Below the pieces are notes generated by a model. That model made no database searches. It was not told the origin of the DNA and saw only the letters and a program-made list of their open reading frames with translations. From Phosphoribacter sp037045045 (GTDB lineage: Bacteria > Actinomycetota > Actinomycetes > Actinomycetales > Dermatophilaceae), in NCBI GenBank assembly GCA_037045045.1, contig JBAOHL010000005.1, positions 682,001-746,000 of the forward strand: a stretch of DNA of 64,000 nucleotides. The letters run 5' to 3'. Of this stretch, positions 45,794 to 54,042 are shown piece after piece. How positions within the stretch are numbered: the first letter of the stretch is position 1; each line of letters starts with the position of its first letter. The position numbers and the translations under genes are program-made.

Positions 45794-46234
45794 CTACTCG
45801 GCGGGGATCACCAGCTGCTGACCGGCGTGCACGTGCGAGGTGTTGAGCTTGTTGGCGATCTGGATCTCGGCCACCGCGGTGCCCATCGGCAGGTCGGGCA
45901 GTTCGCGGACGGCGATCTCCGAGAGGGTCTGACCGGCCTGGACGACGACCACCCGCGGGGCGCTCGCCCCGGCTCGCGCCGCACCGAACGCCCCGACCAC
46001 GACGACAATGGCCAGGACTCCCACGACGAGCGCGGCGGTCCGCCGAGCTCGGGCCACCCGACGCCGCGCCCCCCGTAGGGCGGGCTGTCCCGCCACGGCG
46101 TCGGGACGGCATACCGACGCTGTCGGCTCACAGGGCACGAGACGCAGGTGCGATCGCCCCGGCCGGGTCGGGCCGACGGACCGGTCCGCGCGATCCTGCT
46201 CCGGAACCACGTCCCAGGCAGCCACTGCGCTCAT
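45794..46234 (-). CDS. LysM protein divergent from lexA (YneA/DivS/ChiZ-like)
   Basis: From ATG 46234, with AAGGAGGATCC just upstream, it has 146 residues. A basic cytoplasmic region is followed by one membrane helix at about 75-95 (TAALVVGVLAIVVVVGAFGAA). A C-terminal LysM domain binds peptidoglycan (VVVQAGQTLSEIAVRELP through HVHAGQQLVIPAE). Its position opposite lexA with shared SOS boxes matches mycobacterial Rv2719c (ChiZ) and corynebacterial DivS. Its likely role is to halt division during DNA damage. Confidence 0.85.
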   Translation of the reverse strand: MSAVAAWDVVPEQDRADRSVGPTRPGRSHLRLVPCEPTASVCRPDAVAGQPALRGARRRVARARRTAALVVGVLAIVVVVGAFGAARAGASAPRVVVVQAGQTLSEIAVRELPDLPMGTAVAEIQIANKLNTSHVHAGQQLVIPAE

Positions 46235-46280
46235 CGGATCCTCCTTCGTCGGGTCCCCATCGCGGGTCGGGCGGGTCGAA

Positions 46281-46312
46281 TCGAACGTGTGTGCGATGGA
46301 ACGTCTGTTCGA
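46281..46312. promoter_or_regulatory. Two abutting SOS (LexA) boxes
   Basis: TCGAACgtgtGTGCGA (46281-46296) and TGGAACgtctGTTCGA (46297-46312) sit end to end. Each differs from the actinobacterial consensus TCGAAC-N4-GTTCGA at one position. They lie about 50-80 bp upstream of the LysM gene and 155-185 bp upstream of lexA, so they may control both. Confidence 0.88.
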
Positions 46313-46349
46313 TTTGTAGCACGCCAGCCGCTCGTTGTCGAGACACGCC

Positions 46350-46365
46350 TCGAACACATGTTTGG
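46350..46365. promoter_or_regulatory. Third, weaker SOS box near lexA
   Basis: TCGAACacatGTTTGG keeps a perfect left half; the right half has two mismatches. A further GTTCGAAC lies at 46373-46380. These are closer to lexA and may serve its autoregulation. Confidence 0.6.
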
Positions 46366-46465
46366 CAAACCTGTTCGAACGCCATAGCCTTGAGTCACGA
46401 TGCCGAGCCCATCAGACCCCACCGACAGCCCGGCTGACCTGCACAGATCCACCGAGGAGGCCGCG

Positions 46466-47182
46466 ATGGCGAAGATCCACGAGCTGCCCGAGCGAGACGG
46501 CGACGGACTGACCGTTCGCCAACGTCGGGTCCTGGAGGTCATCCGCAACTCCGTGGACCGGCGCGGCTACCCGCCGAGCCTGCGCGAGATCGGCGAGGCG
46601 GTCGGCCTGACCAGCCCGTCGAGCGTGGCCCATCAACTGGCCACCCTGGAGCGCAAGGGCTACCTGCGCCGCGACCCGAACCGCCCGCGAGCCATCGAGG
46701 TGGTCTCCCCGGACGCCCCCGAACGCGGGTACCGCGGGAGCACCTCGGCCTCGCCCACCCCGCCGGCCGCCCACGACCTCGAGACCGACAGCGGCGACGC
46801 CCGACCCACGCCCTCCTACGTCCCGGTCGTCGGTCGGATCGCCGCCGGCGGTCCGATCCTGGCCGACGAGCTCGTCGAGGAGGTGTTCCCGTTGCCCCGC
46901 CAACTCGTCGGCGAGGGGCAGCTGTTCCTGCTCCGGGTGGTCGGCGACTCGATGGTCGACGCGGCGATCTGCGACGGCGACTGGGTCGTCGTGCGTCAGC
47001 AGCCGACGGCGGACAACGGCGACATCGTCGCGGCGATGATCGACGGCGAGGCCACGGTCAAGACGTTCCGACGGCGGGGCGGCACGGTGTCCCTCATGCC
47101 GCACAACCCGGCATACCAGCCGATCGACGGCACCCACGCGACGATCCTCGGCAAGGTCACCGCGGTCCTTCGCCGGGTCTGA
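46466..47182 (+). CDS. lexA: LexA, SOS repressor
   Basis: Autocleaving repressor of the SOS response. ATG 46466 is chosen because GAGGAGG lies 5 bp upstream; an in-frame ATG at 46400 lacks one. It has 238 residues. The winged helix-turn-helix (LTVRQRRVLEVIRNSV, YPPSLREIGEAVGLTSPSSVAHQL) is followed by a linker of about 35 residues. The cleavage Ala127-Gly128 (GRIAAGGP), catalytic Ser162 (VGDSMVDAAI) and Lys199 (GEATVKTF) are all present. Confidence 0.96.
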   Translation: MAKIHELPERDGDGLTVRQRRVLEVIRNSVDRRGYPPSLREIGEAVGLTSPSSVAHQLATLERKGYLRRDPNRPRAIEVVSPDAPERGYRGSTSASPTPPAAHDLETDSGDARPTPSYVPVVGRIAAGGPILADELVEEVFPLPRQLVGEGQLFLLRVVGDSMVDAAICDGDWVVVRQQPTADNGDIVAAMIDGEATVKTFRRRGGTVSLMPHNPAYQPIDGTHATILGKVTAVLRRV

Positions 47183-47189
47183 TCGGCAC

Positions 47190-48092
47190 TCAGGCAGCGG
47201 GCGAACCCGCTACGGCGACAAGGGATTCCAACGTCGGCGTGAGCGCGGCGTCCAGGCGTACCGTCGCCTGGGCGTCGCCTCGGGTCGCGCCCCGCGTGAG
47301 GATCGCCACGGGGATGCCGCGAGCGCTCGCGTGCCGCACGAACCGGTACCCCGACATCACCGCGAGCGACGATCCGAGCACGAGCAAGGCCCGACTGCCC
47401 TCGAGCATCGCCATGCTCCGCTCGATCCGCTCCGGGGGCACGGACTGGCCGAAGAACACGACGTCGGGCTTGAGGGTGTCCGCGCCACAGCGCCGGCACA
47501 CCGGCAGGCGGAACCGGGCCACCGCGGCATCGTCGAGCACGACGTCGCCGTCCGGCCGGATCTGGCTACTCACCCGCGACCCGTCGGCGGCGACGCCGGC
47601 CACCTCGGCATGAAAGCCTGGATTGAGCGCCTCCATCCGGACCTGCATCGCGGTGCGCTCGGTGCGGTCCCGACAGTTCAGGCACACGACGGCCGCCAGC
47701 GAGCCGTGCAGGTCGACGACATCGGTGGACCCGGCGGCTTGATGCAGGCCATCGACGTTCTGGGTAACGACGCCGGTGACGAGCCCGACGTGCTGCAGCC
47801 GTGCCAAGGCCCGATGCCCCGGGTTGGGTCGGGCCTGCGAAAACCGCTGCCAGCCGACGAAACTGCGCGCCCAGTACCGCTGTCGGGCGCCGCTGGACCC
47901 GACGAACTCGGCATACTGCATCGGCATGACCCGGCGGACCCCGTCGCGCCCGCGGTAGTCCGGGATCCCGGAATCGGTCGACATGCCGGCACCGGTGAGT
48001 GCCAGGACGGCGCCGTCGCGGACGAGGGCGGCGAGACGGTCCAACGCCGGTTCGGGCACCCGCACAGTATGCGGCGTCGGACCGGGGGCCAC
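47190..48092 (-). CDS. Sirtuin-family NAD-dependent deacylase
   Basis: A 300-residue Sir2 protein that removes acyl groups from lysines using NAD. Motifs are LTGAGMSTDSGIPDYRG (NAD loop), TQNVDGLHQAAGS, VVDLHGSL (catalytic His region), and two zinc cysteine pairs, CLNC and CRRC. The C-terminal GSSLAVMSGYRFV completes the fold. It converges with lexA with only 7 bp between stops. The target is unknown. Confidence 0.93.
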   Translation of the reverse strand: MAPGPTPHTVRVPEPALDRLAALVRDGAVLALTGAGMSTDSGIPDYRGRDGVRRVMPMQYAEFVGSSGARQRYWARSFVGWQRFSQARPNPGHRALARLQHVGLVTGVVTQNVDGLHQAAGSTDVVDLHGSLAAVVCLNCRDRTERTAMQVRMEALNPGFHAEVAGVAADGSRVSSQIRPDGDVVLDDAAVARFRLPVCRRCGADTLKPDVVFFGQSVPPERIERSMAMLEGSRALLVLGSSLAVMSGYRFVRHASARGIPVAILTRGATRGDAQATVRLDAALTPTLESLVAVAGSPAA

Positions 48093-48146
48093 GGTGGATC
48101 CCGCTAGTCACCGGTGCATTAGCGGGCGTGCGGTTGCTGGCGATTC

Positions 48147-48163
48147 GATAACGTCGCGTTATA
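48147..48163 (+). promoter_or_regulatory. LysR-type operator before the regulator gene
   Basis: GATAAC-N5-GTTATA, a near-perfect inverted repeat 11 bp upstream of the LysR ATG. The same arrangement, GATAAC-N5-GTTATC, precedes the DUF4395 gene at 49111. Confidence 0.75.
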
Positions 48164-48173
48164 TGATGGCTTC

Positions 48174-49115
48174 ATGATCGATGCCGCGGGGCTGCGCGTG
48201 GTCAAGGCCATCGCCGACGAGGGCAGCTTCACCGGTGCCGCCAACGCGCTGGGCTTCACCCAGCCGGCGATCTCCCAGATGGTCCGCCGACTCGAACAGC
48301 GCACCGGCACGGCCCTTGTCGAGCGCCTCGGCCGCCAGGTCCGGCTCACCGAGGCCGGCGAGGTCCTCGCGCGGCACGCGGTCACCGTGCTGGCCGCCCT
48401 CGACGCCGCCGAGGAACAGGTCGCCGCGATCGCGGGCCTGCGGTCCGGACGCGTGCGCCTGATGGCCTTTCCGTCCTCGTCGGCGTCCCTCGTCCCTCGG
48501 GCCTTGGCGTTGCTCAAGAGCCGCTACCCGGAGGTGACGGTCCGCTTCTCCGAGGGCGAACCGCCGGAATCGTTGGCCGCGGTCCGGGCCGGCGAGTGCG
48601 ACCTGGCGGTCGCGTTCGCCTACGACGGCACCGACGTCGGGCGCGGCGAAGACCTCGACGCCTTCGTCATCACCCCGCTGCTCGAAGACGAGGTGCGCCT
48701 CGTCGTCCCTCAGGATCATCGGCTGGCCGGTCGGGCCACGGTGGATCTCGCGCTGGTGCGCGACGAGGAGTGGATCGCCGGGTGCCCGCGCTGTCGTGGG
48801 CATCTCCTCAGCCTCGCGCGCGCCGCGGGGTTCTCGCCCACGGTGGCCTTCGAGACCGAGGACTACGTCGCCGTCCTCGGCCTGGTCCGGGCCGGGCTGG
48901 GCGTCGCTTTGGTGCCCGACATGATCCTCGAGGCGGCCCACGAGACCGGCGTGGCAGCCCTCACCCTCGAGCAACGCTCGCGCCGACAGATCCACGCGGT
49001 GACCACTGCGGACCTGCTGCGGGTCCCGGCGGTGGCGGCCACTCTCGACGCCCTCATCGACAGCGCCCGACAAGGCCCCGAACCCCTGGTCCGGATGGCG
49101 GGACCCAAGGGATAA
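48174..49115 (+). CDS. LysR-type transcriptional regulator
   Basis: A 313-residue LysR protein. The N-terminal winged helix-turn-helix has LRVVKAIADEGSFTGAANALGFTQPAISQMVRRLE, given here as the family landmark in two parts: GSFTGAANALGFTQPA and ISQMVRRLE. The effector domain has VRLMAFPSSSASLVPRAL, LAAVRAGECDLAVAF and GLVRAGLGVALVPDM. A CPRC pair in the effector domain (WIAGCPRCRGH) could allow thiol sensing, which is inference. It probably controls itself and the downstream DUF4395 gene through a shared operator. Confidence 0.93.
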   Translation: MIDAAGLRVVKAIADEGSFTGAANALGFTQPAISQMVRRLEQRTGTALVERLGRQVRLTEAGEVLARHAVTVLAALDAAEEQVAAIAGLRSGRVRLMAFPSSSASLVPRALALLKSRYPEVTVRFSEGEPPESLAAVRAGECDLAVAFAYDGTDVGRGEDLDAFVITPLLEDEVRLVVPQDHRLAGRATVDLALVRDEEWIAGCPRCRGHLLSLARAAGFSPTVAFETEDYVAVLGLVRAGLGVALVPDMILEAAHETGVAALTLEQRSRRQIHAVTTADLLRVPAVAATLDALIDSARQGPEPLVRMAGPKG

Positions 49116-49127
49116 CTCGACGTTATC
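49111..49127 (+). promoter_or_regulatory. Second LysR-type operator before the DUF4395 gene
   Basis: GATAAC-TCGAC-GTTATC is a perfect inverted repeat, overlapping the regulator stop codon and 17 bp upstream of the DUF4395 ATG. It matches the site before the regulator gene in sequence and spacing. Confidence 0.8.
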
Positions 49128-49144
49128 TCGCGCATAATGTCGGC

Positions 49145-49660
49145 ATGCGCATCCTCGGATACCCCGACGTCGTCGACGAGGTCACCGTTCGGCTCGTCGC
49201 CGCCGTCGTGCTGATCGTCGGGATCGTCGGCCTGGTCACCGGACAGTGGTGGTGGTATGCCGCGTTGGCGGTGGATTTCCTCGCTCGGGTGGCCGCAGGC
49301 CCGGCGCTCAGCCCGATCGCCCGGGGCGTGCTGCGCTGGGTGCGTCCGCGGGTGCCCGTGGCGCCGCGACCGACGCCCGGACCGCCCAAGCGCTTCGCCG
49401 CCGGCATCGGCGCGGTGCTCACCACGGCGGCGACGGCGACCGCGGTCGTGGCCGGGCTGACGGGTTCCGCTTCCGCCGCGACGGCAACGTTCGCCCTCGG
49501 CGCTCTCATGGTGGTCTTCCCGGCGCTCGAGGCCGCGGCCGGCATCTGCGTCGGGTGTGTGGTGTTCGCCCGGCTCATGAAGGCCGGCCTGGTCCCCGAG
49601 CGGGTTTGCCTGGCGTGCTCCGACCTCAGCCGGCGGGGGGCCTCGACGGCTCGCGCCTGA
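49145..49660 (+). CDS. DUF4395 membrane protein
   Basis: A 171-residue protein with about four membrane helices, starting MRILGYPDVVDEVTVRLVAAVV. Hydrophobic segments lie at about 13-35, 38-58, 86-105 and 112-140. Conserved cysteines occur in AAGICVGCVVFARLMK and in the C-terminal VCLACSDL pair. The family is often found with sulfur-transfer or thioredoxin genes, so redox or sulfur handling is plausible but unproven. It has its own copy of the LysR-type operator. Confidence 0.82.
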   Translation: MRILGYPDVVDEVTVRLVAAVVLIVGIVGLVTGQWWWYAALAVDFLARVAAGPALSPIARGVLRWVRPRVPVAPRPTPGPPKRFAAGIGAVLTTAATATAVVAGLTGSASAATATFALGALMVVFPALEAAAGICVGCVVFARLMKAGLVPERVCLACSDLSRRGASTARA

Positions 49661-49678
49661 CCCCTCACGACCTTCGCC

Positions 49679-49810
49679 GCCGGCCCCGGAGCCGCTCACG
49701 CCGCTCACGCCGCTCGCCGAGCATGGCGCCGGCCCCGGAGCCGCTCACGCCGCTCGCCGAGCGTGGCGCCGGCCGCCGGCCCCGAGCCGCTGCTCGCCGA
49801 GCGTCGCACC
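49679..49810. repeat. About 40-bp imperfect tandem repeat between convergent genes
   Basis: Three copies (49679, 49728 and 49768) of a unit with GCCGGCCCCGGAGCCGCTCA and CGCCGCTCGCCGAGC lie between the DUF4395 and comEC stop codons. The first copy has an internal 9-bp duplication (CTCACGCCG). No coding role is apparent. Confidence 0.8.
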
Positions 49811-49824
49811 GGCCGCAGACCCGG

Positions 49825-52287
49825 TCATCTCCCCCGGTGCGCGACGAGCAGCGCGCCGTCGGCCGATCGAGCCACCGCGACATCCCCGTCCAGGTCGGTG
49901 CGCTCGAGGCGGTACCCCATCGTCGTGAGCACGCCGAGGGTGGATGCCGCCGGGTGCCCGTAGTCGTTGTCGACCCCCACGCTGATGAGCCCGACCGGCG
50001 CCGCGGCCACGGCATACAGGTCGTCGAGCCTGTTGGCCGACCCGTGATGGGCCACCTTGACGACGTCGACCTGGCCGGCCATCTCGGGATCGCGCCGCAG
50101 CGTAGCCAGGACGGCCGCGGCCGCGTCTCGCTCCACGTCACCGAGCATGAGAACGCGCGTCCCGGCGGTGTCGACGGCCAGCACGAGTGAGGCGTTGTTC
50201 GGCACCGATCCCTCATGGAGCACGCGAGCCGGCCACCAGACCCGCGCGCGCACTGTCCCCCACGTCAGTTCGTCTCCGGCGTAGAGCGGCGTCGAGGGCA
50301 CCCCGAACGCCGCGGCCTGCGCCTGCACGTGGTCCGCCTCGTATGCCGGCTCGGCGACCGGGGAGGTGAACACCTGCCGGACGCCGCCGCGACGCAGCAC
50401 GCCGACGAGCCCGTCCACGTGGTCGGCGTGGAAGTGCGTGAGGATGACGGCGTCGAGGACCTCGATGCCCAGCCGATCGAGGCACGCGACCACCAGAGTG
50501 GGGTCGGGCCCGGTGTCGACGAGGATTCCTCGCCCCGATTGGGTCGGCAACACCAGGGCATCGCCCTGTCCCACGTCGCACATGACGATCTGCCAGCCGG
50601 GCAGCGGCCAGGCCACGTCGCGAGTGGGCACCGCGAGGGCGACGAGCAGCACACCCACCCCGGCCGCGACCAGCGGCGCGGAGCGCATTCGATGCCGCGC
50701 CCACGGGCCCGACACCACCAGCCCGGCGAGTAGCCCGGCCAACGCGAAGGCGCCGGGCGCACCTGCCGGCCACGGCAGCTCACCCCACGGCAGGCGCGCT
50801 CCCCCTCGGGCGATCTGCCCGATACCGAGGGCGGGAAGGGCCGCCGCCCAGGCGAGCACCGAGCCGGCCTCGACCGACACGACCGATACTCCGGCGACGA
50901 GGACCCCGCCGATCGTGGTCGGTGCCACCAGGGGTTCGGCGAGCAGGTTGGCGGGGATCGAGACCAGCGACACCGACCCCTGGCGCAGGACGAGGACCGG
51001 TGCGCACATCGCCTGGGCCGCGATCGGGACGGCGATCACCGGGCCCCATCCGGCCAGGCGGCGGGGTAGCCGCCGGCCGAGAGCTGCGCCCCAGGGTCCG
51101 GCGAGCACGAGCAGGCCCAGTGTCGCCAGCGTGGACAGGGCGAACCCGTACGAGCGGGCCAGCCAGGGGTCCCACACGAGCAGGGCCACAACGGCCGCGC
51201 CAAGTGCCGGCAGGCCGGTGCGACGACGCGAGACCCCGAGGCCGAGCAGGCCGACCACCCCCATGAGGGTGGCCCGCAGGACGCTCGGCTCAGGACGCGC
51301 CAACACGACGAATCCCGCGAGGACGACCAGGACGAGCGCTGGACGCCAGCGCCGCCGCACTCCCAATGCGCGGCACCCCAACAGCGCGGTGGCCGCAACG
51401 ATGGCAATATTCGAGCCGCTGACCGCGGACAGGTGGCTCAACCCGGTGGCGAGCATCGCCTCGGTGAGCTCGGGCGGAGTGGCGCTGGTGTCCCCGACGA
51501 CGAGAGCTGGCACGAGCCCCGCGGCGTCCGGGGGCAGCCGCGCGGTGGCCTGTCGGAATCGAGCTCGGACGAAGGCCGCTGCCTGTGCCACGGCGCCGGG
51601 TTCGTCGACGAGCTGCGCTGATCCTGTCGGTCGAAGGACGGCCACCACCTCATCGCCAGGCGCCGCCGGCACGAGCCGACCGACCGCGCGTACACGCTGC
51701 TGCCACTGCAGCGCCGCCCACCGCTCGTCGCCGATCACGAGGATTGGGGTCGAAGCGGATGCGGATTCACCCCGTCCGGTGATGCGATCGACGAGCAGGT
51801 GCACCATGACGCGTACCTGCGGCTCGGCCGCGCCCTTTCGGCCGGGCAGCGGACGCGGGTCGGCGCTCACCGTTCCTTCGACGGTCACCGTCGCCCCGTC
51901 TGCGGCGAGGTCGACAAGCAAACCCGCGGTCCGGGCGGCACCGTGCGCCCACAGTGCCATCGTCGCGAGAGCGACGAGGACCCCGACTGTCGCGAGCATC
52001 CCCCGCAACCGCCTCACGCCTCGCGCCCCGACGCACTGCGCGACGACGGCCCCCACAAGACTGACGGCGACGACGACGAGCGTCACGGCTGCCGACGCCC
52101 CTGACCAGAGCAGGACGAAGACCACAGCCCACGCCGCCAGCGCCGGCACGATCAGCCTGAGGTCCAGGCCGGGACCTGTGCCCACCGCCGGCCCACCATC
52201 GGCAAGCCCGTCATCGGCGCCCCGGTCCGCCTCGACAGGCTCGCCCGACGGCCGGCTGTCCTCAGCACCCCGCCGGCCACCGCTCAC
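49825..52287 (-). CDS. comEC: ComEC/Rec2 family DNA uptake channel
   Basis: An 820-residue polytopic membrane protein that in competent bacteria passes single-stranded DNA into the cell. About ten helices include the competence domain core (GLSHLSAVSGSNIAIVAATAL, a family landmark quoted in full within limits). The C-terminal metallo-beta-lactamase domain has VGQGDALVLP, TGPDPTLVV, LTHFHADHVDGL and VAHHGSANRL, the nuclease metal ligands. Its GTG start overlaps the comEA stop. Natural competence itself cannot be inferred without the pilus genes. Confidence 0.93.
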   Translation of the reverse strand: MSGGRRGAEDSRPSGEPVEADRGADDGLADGGPAVGTGPGLDLRLIVPALAAWAVVFVLLWSGASAAVTLVVVAVSLVGAVVAQCVGARGVRRLRGMLATVGVLVALATMALWAHGAARTAGLLVDLAADGATVTVEGTVSADPRPLPGRKGAAEPQVRVMVHLLVDRITGRGESASASTPILVIGDERWAALQWQQRVRAVGRLVPAAPGDEVVAVLRPTGSAQLVDEPGAVAQAAAFVRARFRQATARLPPDAAGLVPALVVGDTSATPPELTEAMLATGLSHLSAVSGSNIAIVAATALLGCRALGVRRRWRPALVLVVLAGFVVLARPEPSVLRATLMGVVGLLGLGVSRRRTGLPALGAAVVALLVWDPWLARSYGFALSTLATLGLLVLAGPWGAALGRRLPRRLAGWGPVIAVPIAAQAMCAPVLVLRQGSVSLVSIPANLLAEPLVAPTTIGGVLVAGVSVVSVEAGSVLAWAAALPALGIGQIARGGARLPWGELPWPAGAPGAFALAGLLAGLVVSGPWARHRMRSAPLVAAGVGVLLVALAVPTRDVAWPLPGWQIVMCDVGQGDALVLPTQSGRGILVDTGPDPTLVVACLDRLGIEVLDAVILTHFHADHVDGLVGVLRRGGVRQVFTSPVAEPAYEADHVQAQAAAFGVPSTPLYAGDELTWGTVRARVWWPARVLHEGSVPNNASLVLAVDTAGTRVLMLGDVERDAAAAVLATLRRDPEMAGQVDVVKVAHHGSANRLDDLYAVAAAPVGLISVGVDNDYGHPAASTLGVLTTMGYRLERTDLDGDVAVARSADGALLVAHRGR

Positions 52288-53312
52288 AGCGTCACTCGAG
52301 GGGCGATCTCGGCCAGCAGCTTCGTCCCGATCCCGCTCACCTCCCCCAGTTCGTCGATCGACGTGAATCGCCCATGCCCTGTCCGCCAGTCGAGAATCCG
52401 TTGCGCAAGAACCGGACCCACACCGGGTAGCGAGTCCAGCGTCGCGAGGTCCGCGGTGTTGAGATTGACCCGAGTCGGCGAGCCCGCCGGGGACGAACCG
52501 GCGCTCCCCGAAGCACGCGAACCGACCGTCGACGGGCCGGACGGCTCGGCGGGATCCGACGGCGACGGCACGAACACTTGCTCGCCGTCGGCGAGGACTC
52601 GGGCGAGGTTGATCCGGCGCAGGTCGGCGTCGGCCAACGCCCCGCCGGCCCGGTCGACAGCGTCGAGGACCCGAGCGCCGGATGGCAGCCGGACCACTCC
52701 GGGGTGGGCGACCTGCCCGACGACATGGACGACCACCTGTGGCACTGCCCCGCTCGTGGCGGACCCGACCGGCGTGGCGGGCCCGGACCCATCGCCCGGC
52801 TCCGCCGGCGAGGCACGGCCCGTGAACGCCGGGGGGACGCTGCGGCCGACAACCGGAGATCGGATCGAAGGGCCGACGTCCGTCGGCTCGGCCGCCCGGG
52901 AGGCGGCGGCCACCCGCAGGGTCAGCACGACCCCGGCGAGCAGGGCAATCACCACCAGACCGAGGACCGCCCGCCCCCGCACCTCGAGCCGGGCCAGGCG
53001 AAGGAACACGGGCAGCTCGAGGACCCGTGGGGAGACCGACCCCGAGCCCCGGCGACCTGGTCGATCCGGTCGATCCGGTCGACGGGGTCGCCCAGCGCCC
53101 TCGCCGTCGCCAGCGCCCTCGCCCCCGTGCACCCGAGCTGCGCTTCCAGGCGAATGGGCCCGAGGCGGGCCACCCCTCGGACCGGCCCCCGAGGCGGGAT
53201 CAGGTGGCACCCACCCCACCCCCGACGGCGCGGCAGACAAGGGCTCAGGGCCGCGCAGCACCGCACGGATGCGTTCGACCAGCTGGTCGTCCGAAGGTGC
53301 GCTGCGCGGCAT
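52284..53312 (-). CDS. comEA: ComEA DNA-binding competence protein
   Basis: From ATG 53312 it has 342 residues; a GTG at 53357 is an alternative with no better ribosome site. A long Pro/Arg/Asp-rich cytoplasmic part and a membrane helix at about 115-138 (VLGLVVIALLAGVVLTLRVA) come first. A SLBB domain (VVVHVVGQVAHPGVVRLPSG) follows, then a C-terminal helix-hairpin-helix (VNLNTADLATLDSLPGVGPV and the second hairpin EVSGIGTKLL) that binds DNA. The pairing with comEC is standard. Confidence 0.92.
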   Translation of the reverse strand: MPRSAPSDDQLVERIRAVLRGPEPLSAAPSGVGWVPPDPASGAGPRGGPPRAHSPGSAARVHGGEGAGDGEGAGRPRRPDRPDRPGRRGSGSVSPRVLELPVFLRLARLEVRGRAVLGLVVIALLAGVVLTLRVAAASRAAEPTDVGPSIRSPVVGRSVPPAFTGRASPAEPGDGSGPATPVGSATSGAVPQVVVHVVGQVAHPGVVRLPSGARVLDAVDRAGGALADADLRRINLARVLADGEQVFVPSPSDPAEPSGPSTVGSRASGSAGSSPAGSPTRVNLNTADLATLDSLPGVGPVLAQRILDWRTGHGRFTSIDELGEVSGIGTKLLAEIAPRVTL

Positions 53313-53384
53313 ACCGGCACGGTAGGAAGCCCGAGCCTGACCCTCACCCGTCCCCACACGTCCTGTGGACGGTGTGACGAACGG

Positions 53385-54032
53385 TCAGCGAGGTGTGGAC
53401 GGGCGGCGCCGAGAGCGGGTTCGCCAGGCGCGCAGATTGCGCCGGTGTCGCCAGATCACCATGAGCCCGAGCAGGCTGGTCCACGCGCAGGTCCACCAGT
53501 CGCCGCCTCCCCACCAGCCGAGGCCGGCCCCGATCCCGGCCACCACCATCCCCACCGCTGCGGCGACCGAACCGAAGGCCACATACCGAGTGGTCGCCAC
53601 GACCGCCCCGAAGAGCACGACGAGGACGGCCGCCAGGACCGGATGGACGGCCAGGACCGCCCCGAGCGCGGTAGCCACGGCCTTCCCGCCCCGCCCGCGC
53701 AGGAACGGCGAGTACGCGTGACCGAGCACCGCGGCCAGCCCGGCCACGTACCCCTGAATGCGATCGTGCGGCGGCAGGAGCATCGCCAGGTATGCCGGCA
53801 CGAAGCCCTTCGCGACGTCGAGGACGCCGACGAGCACGCCCCACCGGACGCCGAGCACTCGGCCGGCGTTCGTCGCCCCCGGGTTGCCCGAACCGGAGCC
53901 GCGCAGGTCCCGGCCGAGCCACCGCGCGACGATCAACGCCGGGTTGATCGAACCCAGCATGAAGGCCGCGACGGCGACACCGACGAGCTCGAGGCCCCAG
54001 GGGGCCCCGAGCGTCAGGTCCTGCACCCGCAT
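53385..54032 (-). CDS. plsY: PlsY glycerol-3-phosphate acyltransferase
   Basis: Membrane enzyme that acylates glycerol 3-phosphate from acyl-phosphate at the start of phospholipid synthesis. From ATG 54032 (GAGGGG upstream) it has 215 residues. The three active-site motifs are visible: GSINPALIVARW, GSGNPGATNAGRVLG and GHAYSPFLRGRGGKAVAT. Five to seven membrane helices fit the family. It starts 10 bp after degV and probably shares its transcript. Confidence 0.93.
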   Translation of the reverse strand: MRVQDLTLGAPWGLELVGVAVAAFMLGSINPALIVARWLGRDLRGSGSGNPGATNAGRVLGVRWGVLVGVLDVAKGFVPAYLAMLLPPHDRIQGYVAGLAAVLGHAYSPFLRGRGGKAVATALGAVLAVHPVLAAVLVVLFGAVVATTRYVAFGSVAAAVGMVVAGIGAGLGWWGGGDWWTCAWTSLLGLMVIWRHRRNLRAWRTRSRRRPSTPR

Positions 54033-54042
54033 AACCCCTCGC

